A stretch of 64,000 bases of DNA from Siphonodentalium dalli (lineage: Eukaryota; Mollusca; Scaphopoda; Gadilida; Siphonodentaliidae). This document shows, piece after piece, positions 1-14,200 of the stretch. The translations under genes and the position numbers were made by a program. The notes below the pieces were generated by a model that was given only the letters and a program-made list of their open reading frames with translations, did no database searches and had not been told where the DNA came from. Every line of letters starts with the position of its first letter. Within the stretch, counting starts at the first letter, position 1. The stretch covers positions 113,909,546-113,973,545 of the forward strand of contig CP136068.1 in assembly GCA_032622095.1 (NCBI GenBank), given 5' to 3'.

Positions 1-289
1 GACCAGGGATATCTCAAATTTGAGTATTAACTGCATCGGATAAATTGGTGCTGTAGGGTGGCCCCAAGATATACTGAATGTCGTGGGTGCCCATTTAACC
101 CACCCCCACAACACGGCGGCAACTTTGGATCGGGTTGGTGAAAGGGATGATTACTTAATTTGTTTTACGGGCCACCCTACAACACCCTTTATCTCAAATC
201 GCCGTGGCTCATGCCAAGATGGTGGACAACTACAACCAGATCATCCCTATCCGCTTCCATTACAACAATGGGACTGACGATCGTATATC

Positions 290-385
290 ACAATTAGTTA
301 TTTCGTGGCCACGAATTATTTATGTCGTCGCCACGAATAAGTTATGTCGTGGCCACGAATAAGTATTTCGTGGTTACGAAATAAA
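290..385. repeat. Short palindrome cluster TTCGTGGCCACGAA
   Basis: Four near-copies of tcgtggccacgaat separated by about 20 bp, the last being ttcgtggttacgaaat. Each is self-complementary. Similar arrays are, from memory, common in mollusc and other marine invertebrate DNA. The rest of 1-780 shows nothing recognisable. Confidence 0.75.
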
Positions 386-780
386 AAAAATATTCCCATG
401 TTCTAAAAGTTTTGACTGACACTTACATAAATATGACTCGCAGATTTGTTAGCACACAACTCCGTATTATGCGGTACTTGATGAAAAAACACCATCAATC
501 AATTTTACAACGATGTCCTGAAACTTTAGTCTTGATACACATTACATTTGTAGAATAGTGGACATTATCACTGAAGCACGTGATTGTGATGTACATGTAT
601 ATGATTGATGTGAACCACACTTTTTATCAACTACTGTATCTGGTGGCCTGACTATATTGCAAGTTAATTTTGTAAAATCACATGTAGTTAAGATATATTA
701 CATGTAAGAGCCATGCATATATGATAGCCATTAAGTTCCACCACTGTGAACATTTGAGTAAATTGTCAAACTATCTATAT

Positions 781-1990
781 GGTTCAACGTTAAATTTTGA
801 TCGCAACTGTAGTACTGTACCCGCAGAGACTTATCTGACGATACCAATATTCTCACAAATACATTTCAGAGTCATACTTGATATATGTGCATAATTTTAA
901 CTCGCACAATCCATGATAAGGCTAATCGTGTTTGTTATATGTTTTATAACAGGAAACGCTCTCTATAGGGTTCAACGTTAGTTTTGTTCGCAACGGTAGT
1001 ACTGCACCCGCGGAGACTTATCTGACGACACCATTCTCAAAAATACATTTCATACTTGACATATGTGCATAATTTAAACTCGCACAATTCATGAAAAGGC
1101 TAATCGTGTTAGTTAATATCTGTATAATCAGGAAACGCTCTTTAAATTTTTTAAACCGTCCAAACAATTTGTTTCCACTAAAATGTCAGACTGTAAACAA
1201 GTAGACCGCCATATTTGATACTTTTGTTAATTTCAACTCGCACAGTCCACCAGAAAGTTAGTTATGAGGATTAATATTTGTATAATAAGCAAACGCTCTT
1301 TAAATTCTTAAAACAGTCCAAAAACACTTTTTTCCAATAAAATTTCAACTGGAGACAGGTAAACTCTGAAAGTAGACACGCTATTGATAAATAAACCGTT
1401 CGCATGTCGTCTTAGACAATCCGAAATGGCGCGACCATTGTTTTCGACCAAAGGAATCTGACTTGTGAAATCAGCGAGGGTGGGGGTAGGGTTAGCTTTT
1501 CTGCGATATCTTTACCAAAAATCGATGTATCAAAGTTTTGTTTGTGGCATATGATCAAGATATCCTTGTAGATTGTTCATGTTCGTCTATATGTGATGTA
1601 GCTCATTTTAAGAATATACAATACCTTAATATTTGGGAAAGAAAATTGAAAATGCAGTCATAAATCCAATTCATCTGATGATATTATGACACTATTCCTT
1701 ATTAAGATATGTAATTAAATAATTTGTGGCAAGACCTCCCCATGTTTTTCGATTTCCAAGAACAAAGAAAGCCACTTACCGAACTTGCTATGCGTAATAG
1801 CATGTTTTTATTACCAATTGGACGGGGAAAACATAGAGGGGTACACAAACAAAAGCCTCACACAAACCTGTTTCCACTAAAATATCAAGCTGGAAACAGG
1901 TAGATTCTGAAAATAGACACACTGGTGGTCTAGAAGCTGTTCTCATATCGCTTTTAACATTCCGAAAACGCGCGACCATTTTTTTCGACA
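781..1990. repeat. Tandemly duplicated non-coding blocks downstream of the gene
   Basis: A block starting ggttcaacgtta at about 781 repeats at about 968 (each about 180 bp, ending ggaaacgctct), with a partial third copy near 1221-1320. A second block containing gaccattgttttcgac (1320-1445) recurs at 1863-1988. I see no coding potential. Confidence 0.75.
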
Positions 1991-2068
1991 TAAGGATATT
2001 TATTTTGGAAAACAAAAATTTCATTCACTCAACCAAATGAGATTATACGATATTTTGTAAATAACTCA

Positions 2069-2496
2069 ATAAGTCGGGATTTTTTTACCCTGTGCCAATG
2101 CATTCTCTTATATATGCGAGTCGACCATAGGTCGCCTCGCATATAGAAGAGAATGCATTGGCCTAACAATTTTTTTTAAATAAATGTTTCTTACAATTTT
2201 TAGGACATAAAATAAAAAACATCCATTACCCTGCAGGGAGCCCCACCCATATATAGAAGCATATAGAAGAGTGTCGTCTGCTCATGTTTGTCTGGGGCTC
2301 TGTATGGGTGAAATTATAAAATTGTTAAAGAATACAAGAAAAAATTATTAAAATTGTAAAAAATTGTTAGGCCAATGCATTCTCTTATATATGCGAGGCG
2401 ACATATGGTCGACTCGCATATATAAGAGAATGCATTGGCACAGGGTAAAAAAAATCCCGATTTAAGACTGGATTTGATATGGCGGGTCACATATAT
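2069..2496. mobile_element. Twin-hairpin element, A1 backbone
   Basis: Two inverted hairpins of about 70 bp (2095-2164 and 2370-2442; arms aatgcattctctta/taagagaatgcatt) flank an AT-rich core with gagcccc/ggggctc. The right end has the A1 terminal repeat ggcgggtcacatat; the left terminal repeat is truncated to aagtcgggat. No transposase. Confidence 0.85.
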
Positions 2497-4500
2497 TCCT
2501 CCTTAATACCTTATTACCCGTGGGTGGGGTTTGTTTATGTCTAAATATATTGTGTAATTTGACTCGGATAATCTGATTGTTCCTGCCAAAACAGGTATAA
2601 GTAATTTTGGAAGCACACTGACGATATGTACATGTATATTGTGTACATCTGCATGTAGTTAGCCACCTTATTTTGACAGCCAATGGGTGTTAATCAGACA
2701 GAATATTCTACCCTGTTCCACCCCGCTATAGAAAACTTGATTATGTCTGGCTTTGCATGGATCACTGATGACATAAGGCATTGAACAAATGCATCGATCT
2801 GCATCAGTTGGATCATTACAGAGTGAAGCATAATATTATCTAGTTATCCCAGAAAGCGCCTCAGTACTGCACGATACATGTATATATTCACCCGCCTACC
2901 CCAGCCCTGTGTAAGGATTTTTTTGTCAGGCCCCCTGTATCATCTTCAGTGTTGTTCAACATCTCTCAACCAACACTTCTTTTGGAGTTTGGTAACTCGA
3001 TTGTCTCTAACTACAACTTCTGATAAACTGACTTCTCCAGTTTAAAGGATTACACCGATGTAGTGTTTCTCAGTCGTCGGTGCCCGTTAATCCACGTACT
3101 GAGCACGTTGCCAAAAAGATTTTTGTGATAGGCCTCCCGTAACGGATTTATGCGAATGAATATTCCATCATTGATTATTGGATTGTTAATGCTCCCTCCT
3201 GTGACGTCACTAGAGGGATTATGTGTTGGATTTTATCTACCGATGGTAACCAATAACTTATTGTTTATAAAGAAACGGCTGGATCCTCGGAGCTGACAAT
3301 TTGTATATATGGGTAATTTGACACGGGGAATCATATTAGGTAGGTCCCATTGACATCAGATGCCTTAAAAGGGCACTAAAAATTAATTTAATTTAATATT
3401 TAATTATATACTCAAAATTGTTGCAATCTGGTTGGTGAAAATTGAAACACGGGGATATAATGAAATAGATGTTGATCGCATATGACTTGTATGGGCAAAT
3501 ATGAGCAACAAAGTACTTCATTCTGACCGAGATGACTAAAAGCAAAGCAGCCATGAGTTTTTTTTAAAGTGTGCAGATATAGATGAATTGATCAATAATT
3601 CAGTTAGACTATTGAGTTTAAGTTATAAGCATGGATATAAACCCCAAATGGCAGGGATTGCAGAAAAAAGTACAATTGCTTCAACTGATTTTATAGAAAT
3701 AATTCAGCTGTCTAAATATCCTTCAATATAACAAACAAACTGCAATAACCCTTTCTATACTATATGGACTATCCCACCAAGTTAAAAAAGTGTACATAGG
3801 AATGGTCCATTATTGATTTGGAGGGATGCACAAGCCATATGAGCAGACGAAACATAATAACAGTTTTTAGAAGGAGTCGTATTTATTGAGGGAAAAGTTT
3901 AGGTAATAAGTTCAACGGTTGTTTTTTTAACTTATTATCTGAACATATTCCTACGGAATAACTACTCATCAATGAGCGTTTAGTATAGAAAGGGTTAGTT
4001 CTCAAAGATGCTATATCTCTTCCATGAAATTTCTGTATAGATCTGGGATTATAAAATATTAATTCTGAGTCTGCAAAGACAGGCTCTTCTGTCACTTGGG
4101 AATAATTTTTTCTCCAATTATTTTCTATGAACGAAGATAGAAACTGGCTATTTTTAGATTATTGCAACATTTTATCAGAAATCTATCTTTTACAACGTTC
4201 TTAACTGAGATACGTGCAACACCAATTGTTTCACTTATATGTTTCTTTTTGTAATAGTTGAAAAGGAGTTCCATAGAAATTGTGGGAAGATACATGTACA
4301 TACCATCTTTAAGACAAATTCTGCTCTGTTACCACAATATGGTATGATATTCGTAGACATGTATGTGGTAACAAACATGGCCTCTAAACGTTGTTTTCGA
4401 TATCACAATATGCTTTTATTTCAATGAACACGAGTAAAGTTCTTCGGAGCTAAAATTCTGCGTAATAATGAAGATCTTTGTGTGACACTATAAGACATGC
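2497..4500. other. Downstream intergenic DNA, no gene recognised
   Basis: No convincing ORF or exon on either strand. The only structure seen is a degenerate element of the TTAA type at about 3747-3997 (taaccctttctatacta at one end, tagtatagaaagggtta at the other), the same ends as the intact element at 14494-15192. An AATAAA on the minus strand lies at 4415-4420, but it is too far from the stop to assign. Confidence 0.5.
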
Positions 4501-5011
4501 ATAGCAGGGACGTGGCTAGTGTCTCGAGGGTGGGGGGGGTGTTCAACTTTATATACAACTCAAATTTTCGACTGCAAATGCCCCTTGTATACCACAATTT
4601 CCAACTTCATTTGTATCTGTTGAGGTGGAATTATCCAACTGATTCTTCAATGTTTTGAACTAGTTGGAAATGTCCAATCTAAGTTGAAATACTTTCAATT
4701 GATGACCATATCAGTAGATGTTTGGCAAAACATAAGAAAAATTATATTTGTCCACAACGACAACGTTTACATAAGATATTGGTTGGAAACTAAATTATGG
4801 GATCAATTTCAACTTCTTTTCATCCTGATATTTCCAACTACCATTGATACGGGCATGAAATTTCAAACAGTTGGGGTGAGACACCACAAGTCCACACAGT
4901 CCACCACTCCCTGTCGCCACATCCTGCAGTTCTGGAATCTCTGGTCATCCAAAATCACACACAAAACATGCATCGACCAACTGAACTTAGATATGGAATT
5001 CATATGCATTC
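4501..5011 (-). other. Candidate 3' UTR / repeat-derived flank
   Basis: This follows the stop codon of the ABCB gene on the minus strand. It contains fttccaac-type short repeats and a G-run near 4533 like those at 20217-20300 and 22130-22260, so at least part is repeat-derived. No polyadenylation signal could be placed with confidence. Confidence 0.35.
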
Positions 5012-5206
5012 TCAGCTGATTGAGGAACATTGTAGTCTGTAGTAACGTCCTTTCCTGGACAAAAGTTCTGAATGTGAACCCGTCTCACATATTACGCCAT
5101 CATCAATGACAGCTATGATGTCAGCGTTTTCTATGGTGGAGAGCCTATGGGCGACGATTATACATGTTCTTCCGACGACGGCTGTATCTATGGCATCTTG
5201 CACGAC
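5012..5206 (-). CDS. ABCB1-like: ABCB exon 19: NBD2 H-loop, C-terminus and stop
   Basis: 195 nt including the TGA at 5012-5014; acceptor ttcattgtag. It encodes [20 protein letters not shown] and [20 protein letters not shown] (switch His in IVAHRLST), then [20 protein letters not shown] and SSIS. Length and ending fit the end of an ABCB full transporter. The acceptor is only 21 nt from a 66-bp perfect palindrome (5228-5293). Confidence 0.96.
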   Translation of the reverse strand, partial: VVQDAIDTAVVGRTCIIVAHRLSTIENADIIAVIDDGVICETGSHSELLSRKGRYYRLQCSSIS

Positions 5207-8200
5207 CTACAATGAAATTATACTATACAGTAATGCCCTAAGTAATCGACTCTTTAACTACAGTTAAAGAGTCGATTACTTAGGGCATTACTGTAGTTCA
5301 TGTTCATGGTTCAGTTTGGGAGCAGGCCTGAATAGTGTGTAAGACATATACAGAATGAGGTCCACAGAGGGTGAATTTGTGATACTACCACGAACAATGG
5401 GCTAGCATCACCAAATTCAACCTCTTGGGACCTCATTCTGCTTAGGCCTCATCTTCAGGGAAGTATCTATAGTCTCAAATTAGCATCGTTTTAGTGACTT
5501 TTTCCCTTCTGTTCACTTTCTATATCCCCTAATTTGCAGAAAATAGAATTCATAATCGAGGTGACAATATAATATGTGAGCATCACCAACTTCAACTGGG
5601 GAATTTCAAACTGATCCCAGGTCTCCCATAGTGGAGATGCCTAATCAGAATGAGGTTCTCATAGGGTGAAGCTAACCGCTGTACAGGATAGCGTCACTAA
5701 ATTCACCCTCTGGGGACATCATTCTGCAAATGACAAGACACTATTTCCAGGCTTGTTGGGAGAGTGGTTAATAGTTGTTTCTGGCCCTGTAAATTAATGA
5801 CAGTTAGTGGTTTAATCTGTCCTCTATATTTTCCAGATTCTGACTTTGAGGGTTTCAAAATAAGATGAAAGCTTAAAGAGAGAATTTACACCAATTTTAA
5901 TAAGATGCCTTCTGCGAACATTCCAGTTAAATTGATGTTAAACACTCCGATAGGGTGATCAAATAGAAATGGTGAATAATCTTAAAAGTGATGTTAAACA
6001 CTCCGATAGGGTGATCAAATAGAAATGGTGAATAATCTTCCTCAAAGTAGTAATATATTTTACAAATATTATATCTAAATTGACAACACACACCCTAATT
6101 CTTATATATTAATGAAATGCAGTGACTCTCAATGGCAAAATCATTTTCGTAAGTTTATCACCGATAGTTGCGTCCCGAATCTAGAAGTAAATATCTACAT
6201 TTGAGCGAAGTTCAGACGATGTTTTCCTTGGAGTGTTGATTTGCTTAAGATCTTCAGCTATGTTAGTAGAATGCTACACTCCCCCAGTTGGCATGGTGCC
6301 TGAATACTAACTTACCCGAACAAGTGCATAATATGTCTTTAACAGTTTATCTTAAAATCAAAGTATGAACTCCAGACTAATTGGTAACCAACCAGGAGTG
6401 AGGTCGCCTTCCCATTGCTATAGACATTTCCACTGCTATAGATATGTCTGGATGGCAGATGCAGGGAGATGAGGGCTACATGTTAATACATGCTGAAGGA
6501 CACTTAACTACACTTACCCTTTCACTTTGAGAGTCCAGTGCTGAGGTAGCTTCGTCGAGTAAAAGTATTTTAGGGCTGCGTATGAGAGCTCTAGCGATTG
6601 CAACTCGCTGTTTCTCTCCGCCACTGAGCTGCGTGCCCTTTGAACCAACATTTGTATCGTAACCCTGAAACAACGATGTATATAATGCACCATATCAGAA
6701 GTCTTCGGCCTTTGTAGGTGTTTAGTGTACAATGAAGTTACAACATGGAAACCCAACTATTACACAGTCGATTAAAACTTGAAAAGGGCAAACACACTGA
6801 AAGCTACTAAAATCAGGGGCGCCGGAAGCATCCAAGGGCAGGGGGGGCAGAGCCTACAAAAAGGGCACTTTTCCGCAAAAAAGGGCATTTTCTCCTCAAA
6901 CTCGGGAAAATAACCATAAATTCATTGTGGCAAAAATCCCTATTTTAATGGTATTTGTCGGTTTTTATGGCCGTTTTGTGATAAAATTGACAAAAAATTA
7001 ATATTCCTTGTGAAATTGGTGGTATTTGGACCAAAAAAGTCACATTTTGCTATAAAAACACGAGATTAAACACACAAAAAGCATTTTCTGTCTCCAGAAA
7101 AAGGGCAAGTCCTGCCCCCGCTCGCCCCCCCCCCCCCCCCCCCCCCCCCTTGGTCAAGGGCAGGGGGGTCAGCTGCCCCCTCGGCCCCCCCTCTTCCGGC
7201 GCCCCTGACTAAAATTGACCACATACAGTCCCTGGGGAGAATACAAAATATACTCAATGCACGAGTCTCTCGAATACTATGTATATTATGTTCCACAACG
7301 TCTTCGATTGGTCAGGGAGCAGCACAACATATCCCATGTTTAAGTTGAGATCCTTCAACATAACGGAAATTAAGACAACCGTTTCATGGTCTCTCGCTGG
7401 CCTGCTTTTTTCATGACGTCATTTACGTTGAAGAACGTTATGGAGAGCGATAGGATATTTTTGAGATTTTCTGCTCATTATTAATCAAAATAAATATCAA
7501 ATTGCTATGGATGACCAGGACTGTCGGCAGAACATAGACGTTATTGTGGTGGATTGACAGTAACAGGGTGACATTGACGGCTTGTGGCCTAACATAAACT
7601 CCAAGCCATCAATGTCACACCATGTTACCATTAATCCACAATCTGTGCATTTGACGTGCCTCTGACTTAACCCTGTCTTTACAAAAAAATAATAGTGTAA
7701 GCACATGCAACAAGTTGGAACAATGTTCCACCGCCGAGATGGTATGGGTGTGTCTATGTTGAACCTACCTTTGGAAGGGACTGTATGAATGTGTGTATGT
7801 TGGATTTTCTTGCTGCTTCAATTATCTCTGGCATTGTCACTTCTCGCGAATTATCGCCATATGCGATATTCTCGGCAATGCTGCAGTCGAACAACATTGG
7901 TTCTTGTGAGACGAGTCCTATCTGTGATCGAACCCACGATATATTCAGCTCCTTAATGTTCTCTCCACTGAACCTCTAAAATAGATTCATGTTGTGTGAG
8001 TTGCAGGTATCCCACTGGCCTATATAGTATGAATGAATTTATTGAGCAAACCAAAATACAACGGTATATGCTGGTACAATAACCACATAATACATAACCA
8101 CAATGTGCATATGAGACATATTGGTAATATATAAAGCCATACAATAGCTTCAGAATAACCAGATTAGGCCATAGAAGCTTTTTATTAATTCGCATATATG

Positions 8201-11200
8201 TGACCCGCCATATCAAATCCAGTCGTAAGTCGGGATTTTTTTCCCTGTGCCAATGCATTCTCTTATATATGCGAGTCGACCATAGGTCGCCTCGCATATA
8301 TAAGAGAATGCATTGGCCTAACAATTTTTTACAATTTTAATAATTTTTTCTTGTATTCTTTAACAATTTTATAATTTCACCCATACAGAGCCCCAGACAA
8401 ACATGAGCAGACGACACTCTTCTATATGCTTCTATATATGTGTGGGGCTCCCTGCAGGGTAATGGATGTTTTTTTATTTTATGTCCTAAAAATTGTAAGA
8501 AACATTTATTTAAAAAAAATGATAAAAAATTGTTAGGCCAATGCATTCTCTTATATATGCGAGGCGACCTATGGTCGACTCGCATATATAAGAGAATGCA
8601 TTGGCACAGGGTAAAAAAATCCCGACTTACAACTGGATTTGATATGGCGGGTCACATATATGTTTTGCCTCACAGGTTGATACCTGGATTCATGAAGCTT
8701 TTAAGAACATTAAGAGAATCCCTCGATCATTCAGTCAATTGTTGTATATCTACTTTAAGTTCTAATTTTTGGAGCATCGTGGCCCGTTCATTTGTATATT
8801 TCTTGCAGAACAAGAAAAAAATTTCATTTTCTAATACTGTACAAAATGAACATGTTCATTTGTCTATATCAGGTTTTAGACGTTTGTATTTGCGTGACAC
8901 TTAAATGTATCGTGTTGATTTTGTTAAACCCAAGCCCAAATACTTATCGAGTTTTGAGCTCCTTGTAAAATTTACCAAATAAATTAAGTTTGCTGTTGAT
9001 TCCTTCGTGTGCAATATTTTCAAGTTGTTTAAATAAGGAAATTTTGTATGAAGAACTAATCTGGTTATCCAAGTTAATTTCACTTAATTTGCTGTCATCA
9101 ATATTAAATGTTTTCATAGTCGAATTGACTGCAAAATACCAAGAAAGAGTTCCCTTGCTAAACAATTCTTTGTCAACTTAGTATATGTCTTTCAAAAATC
9201 TATCTAATTCATTCAGTCTAACTGAATATTTTAAAGCCAATTTAGTGATGTAGTTTGCAAGTGGCTGTCAGCCAAGTTCACAATGTCTACCCATGTTTGA
9301 GGCATATCTGTGTGTATATCTGTGAGGCATATATAGTAGCCATTAGTAAATAGACATAATGAGCCAGTAGTTGAGCTCCATGAGCGCTATCCTAGCATTC
9401 CCTGGCCTATAATCACATTTTGGTATTCTCAAAAGTGCCATATATATCAGTCACAATGTGTTCACCAGTTGCATTGGCCATTAGCTAACTGAGCCGAGAC
9501 CCAAGCAAAAAGTCACTTTTGGTGCATTTGATAAGACAATGAAATTGCAAATAGGGTTGAACTTCATAAAATTTGGCCGAAAACATGTTAATAATTTTGA
9601 AAAACAAAATGTTTTTTCTGTTTTTGGAAACATGCGGCACAAAATCAACTTTGACATAAATGAGTGTATACTTGTATATATCGCACACACAAAATCTGAT
9701 GGATTTGTGTGGTTAAAATGTCGTTGTTAAAGATAAATTTAAATACTAATTCTTCCCAAAATATTCGTACATTGATACTGATAGACACTACTAATGCACA
9801 ATTAACAACTTTAGTCAAAACAGTTCGACATTTAATCCTTGACACAACATCAGTTGGAAATTTCACAAACAAAAATAGGTTTAAATTGTTCTCGTAGTTT
9901 TAATATGAAACTATGTGAATATTTAGGTCCAATATGAACCTATTTGGACAGAATATGTTGATATATAGAGGATATGAAATGAGTGTTTCTCTCATATGAT
10001 ATTTATGAAATGAGTCTAAGAATTTTCAGTTTTCTCGAGCCTCCGGCAGAGAAAACTGAAAATTCGTGACGAGTTTCATAATATCATATGAGAGAAACAC
10101 GAATTACATCTTCTATTTATCATATGACACCTATAAATTGATTATGATGTCCAAAACGCACACAAATCACTAAATAGCTATATGACATCGGCAGCAAAAG
10201 GTTAATGTGACGTCACTTCATTGCACCGGAAGCACAATTACACCTGGTGAACTAGCAGAAATAATATGCACGCGAAGATATAGTGCGTTATTCTGTTCTC
10301 AGTTTGTGACATTATATCGTATGTTTATTAGATAAATACGAATTACATATTCTATTTATCGTATAACAATGTCCAAAACTATATATTTAAAGATTATAAT
10401 TGCGAGAATTTCGGCATCGCGTTGATTGACGCGCACGAATTTGACCTGCATTTAGTTAGAGACACGGCTCGGCCCCGGCTGCCATTCAGCCAATCAGAAC
10501 ACACTTTTTGTCAACAAACCAATCAAATTATCGGAAGGTGATATGAACTTGTAGTTCATATGAAATTGATTTATGACATACTTTCCAAAGTAAATAATGA
10601 TTGAGTCATATGATAAATAATAATACGACCGCTCTCAAGCCTTGAAATAGTGTGTCTGTCATTTGCAGAATGAGGTCGCCAGAGGGTGAATTTAGTGATG
10701 CTACCCCACATAGCAGGCTAGCATCACCAAATTAACCCTCTGGGGACCTCATTCTGCTTACATCTCAACAGAATTAGGTTCCAAGAGGGTGAATTTGGTG
10801 ATGCTAGCCCGCTATGCGGGGTAGCATCACTAAATTCACCCTCTGGGAACTTCATTCTGCAAATGACAGACACACTATTTCAAGGCTTGACCGCTCTCGT
10901 GATACCGAAATATATATATAAAAGACAGAATTTGAGTAACTTACAATAGTTCCTGATTCTGGGTTATAAAATCGTTCAATCAGCTGCATAACGGTACTCT
11001 TTCCGCACCCACTGTTACCAACGATCGCCAGTGTTGACCCCGGTCTCACGCTAACAGATAAATCTCTAAGGACGACAACCTCACTGCGACATGGGTACCG
11101 GAACTGTAAGTTCTGTATATCTACCGCTCCGTCATAACTTTCCTGAATGACACAGTGGGAATTAGTGTAAGGTATAGGGGAGATTACAATAATGAATTTA

Positions 11201-14200
11201 ATAAAGGAATATTGCATGGGAATATTTTCTTGCGATATCCAGATCAGTTGTCAAAAACTAGGTACTTCTCAAGAAATAAATTGACACACCATTCAATGTT
11301 TGAATAACATAATTTTAACATACATGTATGATGCTGGTGGGTCCTGCTGAATTGCTATGGTATTGGTGGTGCAAAGTGATTCGATTAAGAAAACATAGCA
11401 TTAGTTTTTATCTAAAGTTGTCAGTTTTGCAGCCTTTTCCTGTACAAAAACTCCACATGTAGTTCTCAGGAGGAATCACAGTAGTTTCTCAGGAGAAATG
11501 TATTCAAATTAAACTGCTGGGTGAGAAATAAGGTAGTTCTCCTGTGAAATAAATTTCTACCCTAAATCTAACATGAGAAATATTTCTCAGGAAAAATTTC
11601 ACACATGAGTTTATGGTAGAATAGGGTATAAATCTGACTTAGAGGATTCTGGCCACAATCTGATCAGAATATCTCGGGAATAATTCTAAGTCAGATTTCT
11701 CACATGAGAATATGGTAGAAATTTCTTAATCAGATTTCAAAGGTGAGAATATGTTTATCTATAGCACATGTGGTAGAGAAATCTGATCTGATGTATGCTG
11801 GAGAATTCAAATTAATGAGAAGGGGCCCGGGTAATGGAGTTATATTATGGTCTTATTTGTGGATATTCTTTAATGATAAGTGCCACAGATTGGAATTCAC
11901 ACTATTATACTAATTAATTTAAAAAATAAGGTAAGAGTTAATATTTATTGAAATGGCAGAGGGTTTTGGACTTCATGCAGTTACTTAAATTGGCATGTTG
12001 TAGGGCATGCAGGGCCCTGTTGCTTTAACTTCATGAGGTTATCTCTGTAATTTATCAACCGAGTATAATTACTATATTGAAGTTGAATTTTCCAAAGATA
12101 TAAATCATGAAACCAAGTTATATGTTAGTGGACGTGGTTGATTATATTTATACAAGACCTACAATTGTAATAAAAAGATCAATTGTGAGAATCTAATTAG
12201 AAAATTAATTTGACAACATTTATATGGAAGATTTCATTGATTGAAAGTAATTTGTACTTATATAAATGTACAATATCTATATACTAATATATATATCAAG
12301 ATTCATTGCATAACTGCTGCATATTTTTCCTATCAACTGTGTATAATTGGAATATTTCTGCAGATCATTCAACTATAATCTAACTTCTAGGATAGGGATT
12401 CCAGCTAGAAGCACAAAATATCAAGGGGCAAAAACAGTTTATGAACACTTTCTGAGGTCCCATTTACCACAACTGAGCCAGGGCAAGATGGGATGGGGGT
12501 GGGTGGTGCCCCATACCTACTCCAGCTGCTGCCTGTATACCACGTCATTTTCAGCAGAAAAATTTCTACCCTAATCTCAGGAGAAACATTTCTACCCTAT
12601 TCTCAGGAGGAATATTTCTACCCTATGCTCAGGAGGAATATTTCTCAGGAGGAATATTTCTACCCTATTCTCAGGAGAAATATTTCTACTCTATTCTCAG
12701 GAGGAATATTTCTCAGAAGAAATATTCTCAGGAGGAATATTTCTACCCTATTCTCAGGAGAAATCATAATTTTTCACAGGAGAACTCATGTGAAAAAATG
12801 AGAAATCATGTTAATTTTAAAGCTCCACCCACCTCATTTGCATCTTAAAAAACTACTGAGAAACTCATGTGAGAAACTAACATGAGTTTCACAGGAGAAA
12901 CTCATGAGAAATTAGGGTAGGGAAATTTGGTAAGGGTTGCTAACCTGAACAAATGGATCAAAATGCCCAACATTCAAAAACATATATTATGAAATATTTT
13001 AATAATGGCACCATTGCTTGTTGTAAACCGACCATATTCAGAATTGCTATTCCTATCGTCAAACAACACAGCAACCATAAACATGGTTTTACTAATCCGA
13101 GCGATTTAGAAAATTCATGATGCTATATATATATATAGTGTCAAGTAATTTATAAATCACTCGGATTAGTAAAAAACAGCGATAACGATAACTAATAAGA
13201 GTTGGTACATTTTCTTAACAGCATTATTTTGCGTCACCAGCGTGGTACATGTAGAAATTTGCCAGGACCAACAAGCATCAATTAAGAAATGGATGTTGAT
13301 TTGCTTGCGTTCCATAGAGTATGGATGCAAGTTGGTCTGACATTTTGTGTGGAACGCGAAAGCGTTCCACACATAAACATGATAGACCAACTTGCATCCA
13401 TACTCTATGGAGCGCAACAAAATCAACATCCATTACTTATATTTACCCTCCATCGAGTCAACTGGCTGATTAGAAGAGCATTAGGCACCCATTTCCAATG
13501 CTGTTCTCGTGTCGTGATGCAAGTTGCATCTACACTAAAATGGATGCAAGTTGGGGTCAGCGTGCGACGTCATGTGACGTAATTTCGACCAACCAACGTC
13601 CTGCATTCATGTTCCACAACGCGAATGCATGTTTGAGTGTAAATATAGCAAATTAGCAGGACCACTTATCCATGGGCGAAACCTACTATAGTGCGGCCAG
13701 CTTCGCTATAACTGTCTATTTCTGGCTCTTTGTCTATGATGGAAAACAGTCGTGTGGCCGCTATTCTTCCTTTGCCGTAATCAGGAGTCAATGTCAGCAT
13801 GCGTCCGGCTGCCTGGCCACCAAATACCAACACGCCGAACACACTAGAATTTAAAAATGTAATAAATAATTCAAACGGTGAAAAAGAGCATAGCGTGGTA
13901 GTAACACGTGAACGCTGAAACTAAAATAAAAAATCATCATTAATTTAAGAGCTCGCAAAATTTGGAATCATCCGAGTAGATGTCAGCAGGTGTCTGACAA
14001 TCAAACACTGCTCACTGAGCACATTAGAATTTAAAAAAAAGTAATTAATAATTCAAACAATCAAAAAGAATGTATCATGGTACTAACACAAGAATGCTGA
14101 AAATTCTCTCTAAATTAAAACAATTATAAATAATTTGAGGGCTCGCAAAATGTGGAATCGTCAGCTGGTGTCCGACAGCCTGGCAACTAAACACACTAGA

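Noticed and set aside
4415-4420. AATAAA on the minus strand as the gene's polyadenylation signal
   Set aside because: About 590 nt past the stop with repeat-like DNA between and no supporting downstream element; such hexamers are expected by chance in AT-rich DNA.
7066-7296. 76-codon minus ORF with a Gly run
   Set aside because: Produced by the poly-C tract inside the hAT-like element 6814-7207.
8440-8904. 154-codon plus ORF and similar ORFs with the [20 protein letters not shown] peptide at many sites
   Set aside because: The peptide is the translation of the hairpin module, read on both strands because it is palindromic. It recurs in every copy and is not a gene.
13288-13434. microRNA precursor
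   Set aside because: The stem is long and carries transposon-like complementarity; without small RNA data a fold-back repeat is the simpler reading.
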